Positions 11,751 to 19,400 of a stretch of DNA of 24,594 nt are shown piece after piece. The position numbers and the translations under genes are program-made. The notes under the pieces are model-generated. The model was not told the origin of the DNA. It worked only from the letters and a program-made list of their open reading frames with translations, and searched no databases. How positions within the stretch are numbered: position 1 is the first letter of the stretch; each line of letters opens with the position of its first letter. The DNA is from JBIOJM01 sp044450785 (GTDB lineage: Bacteria > Planctomycetota > Planctomycetia > Isosphaerales > Isosphaeraceae): the NCBI GenBank assembly GCA_044450785.1, contig JBIOJM010000132.1:1-24594 (forward strand), read 5' to 3'.

Positions 11751-13099
11751 TCAGACCAGCTCGGCGATCGGAGTCGCCTCGACCAGGTACTGCGGCCTGC
11801 CGGCCGGGTCGATGATCGTGGTCTTGGTGACGTCGATGCCGAGGTTGTGGTAGAGAGTCGCGACGATCTCCGCCATGGAGACGGGGCGGTCCTTGGCGTA
11901 CTCACCCAGCCGGTTGGTCGCGCCGATGGCCTGGCCGGCGCGGATGCCGCCACCGGCCAGGAACGCACAACTGACCTGCGGCCAGTGGTCGCGGCCGGCG
12001 CCTGCGTTGATCCGCGGCGTCCGCCCGAATTCGCCCCAGGCAATGACGGTCACGTCGTCAAGCATCCCGCGCGCATCGAGATCCTCGATCAAGGCGCTCA
12101 GGCATTGATCGAGCTTGGGCCCGTGGTCGCGGACCAATCCAAAATTGTCGCCGTGGCTGTCCCAGCGGCCGTAGGACAGCGTGACGCAGCGGGCCCCGGC
12201 CTGGACGAGACGCCGGGCGATCAGCAGATGTTCGTTGACCGTCGGGGCGCCGTCATACTGGAACTTGTACGGCTGGCCGGTGCCGTAGCGGTCGCGAAGC
12301 CGCGGATCTTCCTTGCTCAAGTCAAGGGCATCGACCAGCCGGCTCGAGGTCAGGACGTCGAACGCCAGCTCGGTCGCGGAATCGGAGCCGGCGAGCGCGC
12401 CGGTGGCATCTCGCTCGCGATTGAGATGGTCGAAGCTGGCGAGCAGGCGGCGGCGATCCGCGAGCTGGTCGGTCGTGATCTTTAGCTTCATGTTGGACAT
12501 GGCCGGCCCGTCGGGCTTGAACGGCCCGTAAGCCGGCCCGAGGAAACCGGTCGCGCCGGGGTCGGACCAGGGGACATGCTGAGTTCGGGCGGCCAGTCCC
12601 ACGAAGGGCGGAATGGCCGGGTCCACGGCAAACTGGAGCTTCGTGACCACCGACCCCACGCTGGGCCGGCCGCCGATCGACTGAAGGCTGTCCGGCAGCC
12701 ACCCAGTATTGCACGGAACGCCTCGTGCCGATCGGTCGCCCCGACCACCGAGCGGATCACCACGGCCTTATCCATGAGCGAGGCAAGCTGCGGGAAAACC
12801 TCGCCGATCTGAATGCCTGGGACCCTGGTTGCGATCGGCTTGAACTCGCCCCGGATCTCGGCGGGCGCCTCCGTCTTGATCTCCCACATATCCTGGTGCG
12901 GCGGCCCTCCGCCCAGGTAGATGTTGATGACCGCCTTGTGTGAGGACCTTGTCCCCGCTCGCGCTTCCGCTCGAAATAACTCGGGCAGAGACAACGACAT
13001 CAGGCTCCCCATCGACAGCCCGCCGATCTTGATGAAGTCGCGCCGGCGTATTCCGTCGCAGTAGCCCGCTGTCTCCCGTCCACCAAAGATCGTCAGCAT
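11751..13099 (-). pseudogene. DUF1501 protein, interrupted by a one-base frameshift
   Basis: A second DUF1501 homologue of about 450 residues if repaired. The start is an ATG at 13099 with a gggagagag ribosome-binding site. A Tat signal (IRRRDFIKIGG) is followed by YLGGGPPHQDMWEIKTEAP, the family's first metal-site segment. The frame then breaks after ...DRHEAF near 12714. The expected continuation CNTGWLPDSLQSIGG is present in another frame, so one base appears to be missing from a CAG codon. The second part is intact to the stop at 11751 and keeps WDSHGDN, WGEFGRTP and GRDHWPQ. Both halves are otherwise clean, so this is either a very recent mutation or a sequencing error. It is only about 30% similar by eye to the neighbouring DUF1501 protein, so the two are not a recent duplication. 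Confidence 0.85.
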
Positions 13100-13138
13100 C
13101 GTCTCTCTCCCACTGACCACCGCTCAATGTATTGCAAT

Positions 13139-13167
13139 AGTTTAACATTGCGCCCGAGTCGTGTAAA
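13139..13167 (-). promoter_or_regulatory. Possible sigma70-type promoter for the second DUF1501 gene
   Basis: Read on the minus strand, TTTACA (13162-13167) and TAAACT (13139-13144) are separated by exactly 17 bp. They lie about 40 bp upstream of the ATG at 13099. Agreement with the consensus is 5/6 and 4/6. Planctomycete promoters are poorly defined, so this is tentative. Confidence 0.4.
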
Positions 13168-13404
13168 GGAGACCGGTCTGTCTGCGAGAGGATGGATGCA
13201 TCTATCGGGTAGGTTGATGAAATGAAGCCTGGCTGCGCATCTTACCAAGATTGGTCGATCGCGGGTCCGAGGCGACCGATGCCGAAGATCCTGCCGATTT
13301 TGGTCGAAATGAGGGATATGCGGAGTGCGAGGGTCTGTGCTAACCAGGTTCTCCGGTTTCCTCCTGGATTATGATGCAAATCGGCCCGGGCAGGTGGGTT
13401 GCCG
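13168..13404. other. Intergenic remainder between the DUF1501 gene and the lipoprotein gene
   Basis: The whole gap between the two divergent genes is 13100-13404. Apart from the promoter candidate close to the DUF1501 gene, I find no gene, repeat or clear terminator. A minus-strand open frame covers part of it but continues antisense through the lipoprotein gene and looks like a high-GC shadow. A ribosome-binding site for the lipoprotein gene (aggtgggttgccg) lies at the right end. Confidence 0.5.
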
Positions 13405-14700
13405 ATGACGAAGAGTGGGGCGTTGCTGCTCCGGTCGATCCCGGTTGCGTTTGGCCTGTTCCTGGTCTTGACGCAAAGCGGCTGCGCGTTTGGCCCCCTG
13501 GCGCTCGAGGGGTCGCATCCCCGGTACAACGACGCGGTCAAGCGGGTTGGCGAGGAAGAGCTTCTCCTGAACCTGGTTCGATTGCGATACAACGAGACGT
13601 TGAACATGCTCGACGTCGCGTCGATCGCGGCGCAGTATGAGCTGAACGGGTCGGTGCTGGGCCAGCCCCTTTTGGCGGCCGCGGGTTCGAACGCGACCAG
13701 CCTCGTCAGGTCGTTTGCGCGGGTCCTGCCGGGCGCGAGTCTGAGCGGGGCCAACCGCCCCACCATCACCATGACCCCGGTTAACAGCCCACAGGCGGTC
13801 GAGCGGTTCTTCAAGCCGATCACGGCCGAAGGGCTCGCCTTCTTCACCGCCACGAGCTGGCCGGTCTCCACGACCTTCCGTCTCTGGGTCGAGTACATCA
13901 ATCATGTCCCCAACGCCGTGACGGCGAGCGGGCCGACCCGCGAATTCGTTCCCGAGTTCAGGGAATTTCGACGGCTCGTCGATTTGCTCCAAGTCATCCA
14001 GGACCGAGCCGATGCGCGGCTCATCAAAGTGGAGAAAACCACGGAGCTGAGCGATCCCATACCAGCCTCGTCGGTCACTGCCGCGGCGGTCGTCGAGGCG
14101 GCCAAGAATTCGTACAAGTACATCAAGAAGGACGAGACTCATTGGGTCCTGGTCAAGAGCGACAGCAAGCTCAGGATGAAGATCAACCCGCGCGCGGTCC
14201 ACAGCCCCGAGATCCTGGAGATGTGCCGGATCCTCCGGCTCAAGACAGGGTTGCTCGAGTACGAGCTTACCGACGACCCGTCCGAGCCATTTGAGGCGCC
14301 CGCGCCGCTCACGGATGAGGACGCCAAGATCGTCGTGACGCCGCGGTCCACCATCCAGGTGATGCAATACATGTCGCATGGTGTCGTCGTGCCGCCGGAG
14401 CACCTCGCGAGCGGGGTCGCCAGGGCGACAATCGGCCCTGACGGCAACGTGTTCGACTGGCGAGAGGTGACGGGAGACCTCTTCGTCGTCGGCCATGCCA
14501 GGCAGCGTCACTGCCCGAAGGAGGCCCACGTGGCGGTCAAGTACCGTGATTACTGGTTTTACATCGACGACCGCGACCTGGCCAGCAAGCAAACTTTCAG
14601 CCTGATGATGCAACTGATCCGGCTCGATGTGAGCCATCCCTTGACCTCGGAAGGAGGCGCCCAGACGACACCATTGCTCACTCTGCCGGTTGGCCGCTAG
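13405..14700 (+). CDS. Putative lipoprotein of unknown function
   Basis: A 431-residue exported protein. The ATG at 13405 is preferred over a TTG two codons upstream because aggtggg lies at proper spacing. The N-terminus is a hydrophobic signal (SIPVAFGLFLVLTQSGC) with Cys27 in a lipobox-like context; Gln at -3 is atypical, so lipidation is probable but not certain. After it comes HPRYNDAVKRVGEEELLLNL and VRLRYNETLNMLDVASIAAQ, a pattern I have seen in uncharacterised envelope proteins (a 'YNxAV...ELLLNxVRLRYxxT' signature). A Lys-rich segment (SYKYIKKDETHW) and the C-terminal VKYRDYWFYIDDRDLASKQT follow. No catalytic motif is recognised. It is followed 284 bp later by another secreted unknown protein on the same strand; co-function is only a guess. 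Confidence 0.8.
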   Translation: MTKSGALLLRSIPVAFGLFLVLTQSGCAFGPLALEGSHPRYNDAVKRVGEEELLLNLVRLRYNETLNMLDVASIAAQYELNGSVLGQPLLAAAGSNATSLVRSFARVLPGASLSGANRPTITMTPVNSPQAVERFFKPITAEGLAFFTATSWPVSTTFRLWVEYINHVPNAVTASGPTREFVPEFREFRRLVDLLQVIQDRADARLIKVEKTTELSDPIPASSVTAAAVVEAAKNSYKYIKKDETHWVLVKSDSKLRMKINPRAVHSPEILEMCRILRLKTGLLEYELTDDPSEPFEAPAPLTDEDAKIVVTPRSTIQVMQYMSHGVVVPPEHLASGVARATIGPDGNVFDWREVTGDLFVVGHARQRHCPKEAHVAVKYRDYWFYIDDRDLASKQTFSLMMQLIRLDVSHPLTSEGGAQTTPLLTLPVGR

Positions 14701-14741
14701 AAAAAAGCCTGAAGGATCAACGACGAGAAAGAAGGGTCTTA

Positions 14742-14776
14742 TTCATCCTTCATCCTTCATCCTTCATCCTTCATCC
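14742..14776. repeat. Heptamer tandem repeat TTCATCC x5
   Basis: Five perfect TTCATCC units start 41 bp after the stop of the lipoprotein gene and fade into a pyrimidine-rich tract (tttctcctcgtcctttc). The transcript could pair gaaggat (14711-14717) with atccttc in the array to form a hairpin, but this may be incidental. It is a different sequence from the heptamer array at 10291. Confidence 0.95.
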
Positions 14777-14984
14777 TTTCTCCTCGTCCTTTCTTTTCGT
14801 TTGGCTTTTCCGGTGGCGCCGGCTGGTCCTGGCGAAATGACGAGGCCTGGCCTGGGGTAGTCAGGAAAAGGGGTGTAGAATCCGAATCAAAGAAGGGTGA
14901 CATGGTGGCCAGCGCGGCGGTGCCGGAAGTGGAGCTTCCGGGCGTACCGTGCCGGCGAACGCGACTGCGACGACGGAGTGGCTC

Positions 14985-15839
14985 ATGAGCGCGAGGATGG
15001 TCCGCCGATCGCTGACCGTTGGGAAGCCGGTGTGGGTTGGGCTGACGTTGGCGATGGTCATGGCCGGGGTGAATCCTCGGGCCTGGGCTGGCCTGGGCGC
15101 CCGCCGTCCCGATCCGGCGCAGGTCCTCCCGCTGGACCAGCTCGCGCCCGAGCATCGCGAGATCGTGTCCGAGGTGATCCGGGACCATACGTTCCATCGG
15201 CAGGGGGAATCCGAGTCGTTTCCCTGCCACGGGAGTTTGTATCTCAACCTGCTCGACGAGCCGCTGGTGCCCCTGTCGCTCTGGAAAGACCTGAGCGCTT
15301 CACCCGTCCAGCTCGAGAAGGTCGGTCCGGACCGTTACCAGGGGACAGACGGCTCGGGTTCGACGGCCGTCTGGGACTTCGTGCTCCGCACGCCCCGGCT
15401 CCATGTCCTGCTCGCGTACTTCAACTACGTGAGCCCGCGGGGCAACGCGCGGATCGACGCACGGATCGTCTTGATCGTCCATTCCTCGTACGTCCAAGAC
15501 AGCAACAAGGAGCCCTGGGTGCAGCACGACGTCGAGGCCTACGTGAAGGTCGACTCGATGGGATGGAAGACCCTCGCTCGGACCGTCCGGCCGGTGATCG
15601 AGCGCGTCCTCGAGGAGCAGGTGCGCGAAGCCGGCTACTTCGTCTCGCTCATGAGCCGGCTGGTCGTAACCTACCCCAACTGGGCCTGCCAGGTGGTCTC
15701 GAACCATGCGACCATCGACCCCGCCACGAAGCAGCGCTTCCAGAAGGTGGTGGTCCAGACGCGGCGGCCCGGCGCCTCCAAGGGACGACCGGTCGTCGCT
15801 CAGAGCTCCCCGGCGAGTCCCGAAACGCGTCGGCGCTAA
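14985..15839 (+). CDS. Secreted protein of unknown function
   Basis: A 284-residue protein. I chose the ATG at 14985 because ggag lies six bases upstream and the signal peptide then has normal length; a GTG at 14949 and an ATG at 14997 are in frame. The signal peptide is positively charged, then hydrophobic (VWVGLTLAMVMAGV), with a likely cleavage after PRAWA. The mature part starts in an Arg/Pro-rich linker. It contains LAPEHREIVSEVIRDHTFHR, a FPCHGSLYLNLLDEPLVPLS segment and a beta-rich core (ARIVLIVHSSYVQD, WVQHDVEAYVKVD). I do not recognise the family. It probably belongs to the large set of planctomycete-specific exported proteins. Its 3' end converges on a small membrane-protein gene 43 bp away. 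Confidence 0.75.
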   Translation: MSARMVRRSLTVGKPVWVGLTLAMVMAGVNPRAWAGLGARRPDPAQVLPLDQLAPEHREIVSEVIRDHTFHRQGESESFPCHGSLYLNLLDEPLVPLSLWKDLSASPVQLEKVGPDRYQGTDGSGSTAVWDFVLRTPRLHVLLAYFNYVSPRGNARIDARIVLIVHSSYVQDSNKEPWVQHDVEAYVKVDSMGWKTLARTVRPVIERVLEEQVREAGYFVSLMSRLVVTYPNWACQVVSNHATIDPATKQRFQKVVVQTRRPGASKGRPVVAQSSPASPETRRR

Positions 15840-15882
15840 AGCGTCGTCACGCGGGTCGCCCTGGTTTGATGAAACGTTGTGG

Positions 15883-16062
15883 TCAGACCTCGACCTGCTC
15901 GCACGGCTTTGCCGTGGGGAGATCGGGATGCATGCCCTGCTGAATCATCGCCACCCGTTCCCTGTGCGTGTACATCCTGTGCACGATGCCGCTGATCGTC
16001 CCACAAATGATCGCCACGATGGGGATCCAGGCAAACCACGGAATGGTTTCGATTATTGTCAT
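15883..16062 (-). CDS. Small single-pass membrane protein (HRERxAMIxxGMxP motif)
   Basis: A 59-residue protein with one transmembrane helix (ETIPWFAWIPIVAIICGTIS) followed by THRERVAMIQQGMHPD, a short motif shared by many small bacterial membrane proteins of unknown function. The ATG at 16062 has ggtga eight bases upstream; an in-frame GTG at 16074 with aaaggcg upstream would give 63 residues and is nearly as good. The frame continues further upstream, but that part is not hydrophobic and looks non-coding. The nearest gene on the same strand, a TetR regulator, ends 205 bp upstream, so the two need not share a transcript. Confidence 0.65.
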   Translation of the reverse strand: MTIIETIPWFAWIPIVAIICGTISGIVHRMYTHRERVAMIQQGMHPDLPTAKPCEQVEV

Positions 16063-16267
16063 AATGTTAGTCACCGTATCGCCTTTCGTTCGCCGAAATA
16101 ATCCCGCAAGAGTCTCATGCCCGCTTGATCGCCCGGCCCTTCCACACATCGATGATCGAGCTCGGTCGAGTCCGATCAGGTGCTCTGTAGCCGATGCACG
16201 AGTTCGCCGGCACGGTCCTGATCGTCATTCGCGTGTCAGCGACGAATCTTGCGGCGCACGCACCCCG

Positions 16268-16900
16268 TCAGGTCTTTCTTGCCGGGCCGTTGGCCGCTTC
16301 GGGCTCTCGGAATCCACGCAACAAGTCGTCCACTTGCTGCCGCGCCAGGTCCCCTCCCAGCGCCCGGTCTCGATAGAGGAAGTCCAGCGTGGAGATGACG
16401 ATCAGCCCTCGGCAGGCGATGGAGAAGGCGTCGACGCGCGGCCGGCTCAAAATGGCCGCTTCGGCGAGCCGGCGCACCGCCGCCTCGGTCCAGCTCGCCA
16501 GGCTGTCCCGGAACGGCTCCAGCTCGCTGGCAACCTCGGCGCCCAGCGGCCCGAAAAGTAATGCATAGATGAACCGCCCTCGGTCCGGGTCTTCCCGGCA
16601 GAAGGCGTATTGCGCATCGATCACCTGTTCCAGGCAACGGACTGGCTCGACCACCGTGGTGACGATCTGGCGCAGGGTCGACACCAGGTTGGACAGCGGA
16701 ACCGTCAGCAGCGCCGACGCGAGCCCTTCCTTGCTTCGGAAGTAATAGTAGAGCGTGGGCTTGGCGACCCCCGCCGCTTCGACGATCTCCCGAACCGAGG
16801 TCGCGTCGTAGCCCCGTTCGGCGAATAACCGAGCGGCCACTCGCGCGATGTGTCGCGCTACCTGGCTCATCTCTGCTTTGGCCGCCGCTGTCGCCGTCAT
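16268..16900 (-). CDS. TetR-family transcriptional regulator
   Basis: A DNA-binding repressor of 210 residues. The N-terminal TetR helix-turn-helix domain is clear: ARVAARLFAERGYDATSVRE, then IVEAAGVAKPTLYYYFRSKE, which carries the recognition helix and the family's YYYF-K signature. The C-terminal half is the usual variable ligand-binding, dimerisation region; the ligand cannot be predicted. An ATG at 16900 is assumed. An ATG at 16945 is also in frame and lies just downstream of the promoter, so the protein may be 15 residues longer. Upstream are a near-consensus promoter and a perfect palindrome (taccgaacggta) overlapping the expected transcript start, so autorepression is likely. It is divergent from a DUF442 phosphatase-like gene, a possible second target. 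Confidence 0.93.
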   Translation of the reverse strand: MTATAAAKAEMSQVARHIARVAARLFAERGYDATSVREIVEAAGVAKPTLYYYFRSKEGLASALLTVPLSNLVSTLRQIVTTVVEPVRCLEQVIDAQYAFCREDPDRGRFIYALLFGPLGAEVASELEPFRDSLASWTEAAVRRLAEAAILSRPRVDAFSIACRGLIVISTLDFLYRDRALGGDLARQQVDDLLRGFREPEAANGPARKT

Positions 16901-16954
16901 TGGTGTCGACTCGATTCCTGACGTCAATGAAAATCGAAAAAACATCTCTTTGTT

Positions 16955-16966
16955 TACCGAACGGTA
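16955..16966. promoter_or_regulatory. Operator-like palindrome for the TetR regulator
   Basis: The sequence taccgaacggta is a perfect inverted repeat with 5-bp arms around a 2-bp centre. Sites of this ACCGNNCGGT type are typical TetR-family operators. It lies immediately downstream of the -10 hexamer of the regulator's own promoter, in the divergent region, so a bound repressor would block initiation. The assignment is by position and symmetry. Confidence 0.6.
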
Positions 16967-16969
16967 GGT

Positions 16970-16998
16970 ATTATGTTCAAGATTCGGATATGGGTCAA
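16970..16998 (-). promoter_or_regulatory. sigma70-type promoter of the TetR gene
   Basis: On the minus strand TTGACC (16993-16998) and CATAAT (16970-16975) are exactly 17 bp apart, each matching the consensus in 5 of 6 positions. Transcription would start near 16963, inside the palindrome at 16955-16966, and run into the regulator gene. Confidence 0.65.
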
Positions 16999-17139
16999 GG
17001 TCGACCCCGAAGAGATGCGCCCGGATTGGCTCGTGTGTCTTGGCTGGGCAGGGTCGTTGGGTTAACCTTTGGATGTGGAGGAACGGCCTGGCGCCTGCGG
17101 TGCCAGATCGACAGCGAACGCGATATCGAGGAGACCGGG

Positions 17140-17598
17140 ATGAACGTCAAGCGGGCGGTTACGGCGACGATCACGATCGGGGACCAGCCGACGGAGGCGG
17201 ACCTCGAGCAGTTGAAGCACGAGGGATACGTCGGCGTCGTGAACTTGCGGAACGACGGCGAGCCCGAGCAACCGATGAGCGCGGCCGTCGAGGGGAGCAA
17301 GGTCAAGGCGCTGGGGATGGATTACCTGCACTATGGCGTCGGGGCGGCGCCGCTCTCCGAGCCGGGTGTGACCGAGGTCTGCGACTTCCTCGATCAGCAT
17401 GCCCAGGGGTCGAAGAAGGTCCTGCTCCACTGCCGGAAGGGAGGCCGCGCCGTCGCGCTCTTGCTCCTTCAGCAGGCGCGGGCCCAGAACTGGAGCGCCG
17501 GCGAGGTGTTCGCCAAGGGGAAGGCCATGGGCCTGGAAGTGGACGGCGGACTCAAGACACTGGTCGAGAGCTATCTCAAAGCGGCCGGCCAAGCTTGA
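17140..17598 (+). CDS. DUF442 (beta-lactamase hydrolase-like) phosphatase-fold protein
   Basis: A 152-residue cytoplasmic protein of the DUF442/TIGR01244 type, a dual-specificity-phosphatase-like fold that also occurs fused to metallo-beta-lactamase/persulfide dioxygenase domains. ITIGDQPTEADLEQLKHEGY at the N-terminus and VVNLRNDGEPEQP are typical. The catalytic loop LLHCRKGGRA holds Cys and Arg in the C-x4-R spacing used by this family rather than the C-x5-R of classical tyrosine phosphatases. The start at 17140 is supported by aggagaccggg upstream; longer in-frame starts would run through the TetR promoter region and are rejected. It is divergent from the TetR gene and could be under its control. 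The natural substrate is unknown. Confidence 0.88.
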   Translation: MNVKRAVTATITIGDQPTEADLEQLKHEGYVGVVNLRNDGEPEQPMSAAVEGSKVKALGMDYLHYGVGAAPLSEPGVTEVCDFLDQHAQGSKKVLLHCRKGGRAVALLLLQQARAQNWSAGEVFAKGKAMGLEVDGGLKTLVESYLKAAGQA

Positions 17599-17653
17599 GA
17601 GCGGCGCGAGCAATCCGTCGAAGCGGTTGCCGGCCTGCCGATGAGGGTTAGTT

Positions 17654-19309
17654 TCATTCTCGCACGGTCTTCTTGCTCTTGTAGAAGATCAACCGGTCCT
17701 CGAACTGAACGCCCTTGCGGCCGCCGAAATTCATCGCCCTCTGCAGGAGCGACGGAGCATTCTGGCCAATCAGCTTGATCGCCTGGGTCTGCCACTTGAC
17801 CGCGGACGCGAAGTCTCCCGTCTCCGCGCAGGCGGCGGCGAGTGTGTCAAGGCAGTCGGGATCTTGCCAGTGCGTCAGCTCACAGGCCCGGGTCGCCTCA
17901 TCCATGGCCAGCTTGCCGTTGCGGAAATTCCCTTCGTGGCAGGTCGCCAAGATCCGGGCGAGACTCTGGTGCGCCAGGGCGTTCTGGGGATCGATTCGAA
18001 TCAGCTCGGAGAATTCCTGAATCGCCCGGTCGAAGACACGCCTCTGTTTCCAGGTATTGCCTCGCGCGACATAGGCGGGAGCGTACTTCGGATTGAGCTG
18101 GATCGCTTGAGTGAAGTCGGCGAGCGCGTCGTCGAGCTTCAAGTGCCGGCGCCATTCGTTGCCGCGAGAGACCCAGATCGAAGGGTTTTCCGGCTCCATC
18201 CGGAGCGCGTCGTCGTAGTCGGCCATTGCGCGATTGTGCATCCCCTGGGCTGACCAGGAATCGGCGCGAGCCACGCGGTACGAAGCGTTTTTCGGGTCGA
18301 GCTCGATCGCCATCGTCAAGTCGGCGACTTCGTTTTCGCGATCGCCTTTTTTCGCCCATGCCTGGGCTCGGCACGAGTAGACATAAGTATTATTCGGCTC
18401 GATCTTGATTGCGTTTGTGTACTCGGTAATGGCCCGACCGGCATCCCCATCCGCAGCCCAAACATCGCCGCGCCACATGTGCGCGATGGCGCTGTCGGGA
18501 TCGAGGCGAACGCCCTCGTTCTGATCGTTGAGCGCGTAATCGTGGTCTTTCACGTGGAGCCAGTATCGAAAACGCACGGACCAGTCGAGCGGGTTGGCGG
18601 TATCGAGGCGAATCACTTCCTTCAAGTCAGCGAGGGCGCGCTGATACTCGCGTTTCACGAGCCAGACGTTGGCGCGAATCACATAAGCCCACGCCTCCTG
18701 CGGATCGAGTCCGATGGCCTTGTTGCAGTCCGCGAGTGCCTGGTCGATCTGCTGTTTCTGAATCAAGACCATACCACGAGTCACGTAAAGTCCGGCTCGA
18801 TTTGGCTCAATCCGGATCGCCTGATCCAGATCGGCTATTGCTCGATCCCGATCCTTTCGCTCGAGCCAGAGCCGTCCCCGCATCCAGTAAGCGCCCGCGT
18901 CGCGCGGCTCCTTGGCGATCTGCTTGGTGAAATACGCCATCGCCGTTTCGGCGGGGACGACCTGGTCGGGGGGAAGCCAGCCCAGTCTGTCATCATCCAG
19001 CGAGGTGAGCTCAATGCTGTCGCCCGCTTTTGCGTATCGACCAATCCTGTAAAACAGCCTGTCCTGACCAGGAATGGCCCGTGTACGTACGCCGCCCCGG
19101 AGGACCTCGCGTTCGATCAGGCGGATATCAGACGTTTTGAGGACGACCTCGGTACCGACTGGCAGACGTGCGGCAGGCTGGGTCTCATTCGCCGGCCTGG
19201 GATCATCGTCGGCGCTGAAGGCGGATGCATTCACACCGAGAACCAGACAGAAAGAGGTCAGGACCCAACTGAGCGCCTTCCTGAAGGTCGATTTCATTGG
19301 GAATCTCAT
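17654..19309 (-). CDS. Secreted TPR protein, paralogue 1 (intact)
   Basis: An exported protein of 551 residues. It has a signal peptide (SWVLTSFCLVLGVNASAFSA), then a domain of about 90 residues with GTEVVLKTSD and a closing GWLPPDQVVP that reads like a small beta-barrel (SH3-like, inferred). About eleven TPR units follow, most with an 'RGxxW' pattern, and the protein ends in DRLIFYKSKKTVRE. It is likely a periplasmic or surface scaffold for protein contacts; the partner is unknown. The ATG at 19309 is chosen because gggag precedes it by nine bases, as in paralogue 2; an ATG at 19297 is also in frame. It is the last of three tandem paralogues on the minus strand. Residues from about 310 on are nearly identical to paralogue 2, while the first part is much less so. 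Confidence 0.88.
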   Translation of the reverse strand: MRFPMKSTFRKALSWVLTSFCLVLGVNASAFSADDDPRPANETQPAARLPVGTEVVLKTSDIRLIEREVLRGGVRTRAIPGQDRLFYRIGRYAKAGDSIELTSLDDDRLGWLPPDQVVPAETAMAYFTKQIAKEPRDAGAYWMRGRLWLERKDRDRAIADLDQAIRIEPNRAGLYVTRGMVLIQKQQIDQALADCNKAIGLDPQEAWAYVIRANVWLVKREYQRALADLKEVIRLDTANPLDWSVRFRYWLHVKDHDYALNDQNEGVRLDPDSAIAHMWRGDVWAADGDAGRAITEYTNAIKIEPNNTYVYSCRAQAWAKKGDRENEVADLTMAIELDPKNASYRVARADSWSAQGMHNRAMADYDDALRMEPENPSIWVSRGNEWRRHLKLDDALADFTQAIQLNPKYAPAYVARGNTWKQRRVFDRAIQEFSELIRIDPQNALAHQSLARILATCHEGNFRNGKLAMDEATRACELTHWQDPDCLDTLAAACAETGDFASAVKWQTQAIKLIGQNAPSLLQRAMNFGGRKGVQFEDRLIFYKSKKTVRE

Positions 19310-19316
19310 CCGCTTG

Positions 19317-19330
19317 CACTCCCGTGAGTG
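19317..19330 (-). promoter_or_regulatory. Hairpin over the ribosome-binding site of TPR paralogue 1
   Basis: On the transcript cactc-acgg-gagtg can fold into a 5-bp stem with a 4-nt loop that includes most of the gggag Shine-Dalgarno, 7 nt before the ATG. The same structure, at the same spacing but with one swapped base pair, precedes paralogue 2. It could limit translation. Confidence 0.4.
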
Positions 19331-19400
19331 AGCTGGGAAAAAGTCGCGGGCCGTCATGCGGAAACCGATCACTCCTGCCGATCCGACACCGAGGGTTTCA

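Noticed and set aside
13369..14637. A 422-codon minus-strand frame opposite the lipoprotein gene
   Set aside because: No domain; the plus strand has a ribosome-binding site, signal peptide and sensible composition.
10291..14776. The two heptamer arrays considered as CRISPR
   Set aside because: Units are 7 bp with no spacers and there are no cas genes.
16900..17139. In-frame upstream extension of the DUF442 gene
   Set aside because: It would run through the TetR promoter and operator, and the family starts near the ATG at 17140, which has a good ribosome-binding site.
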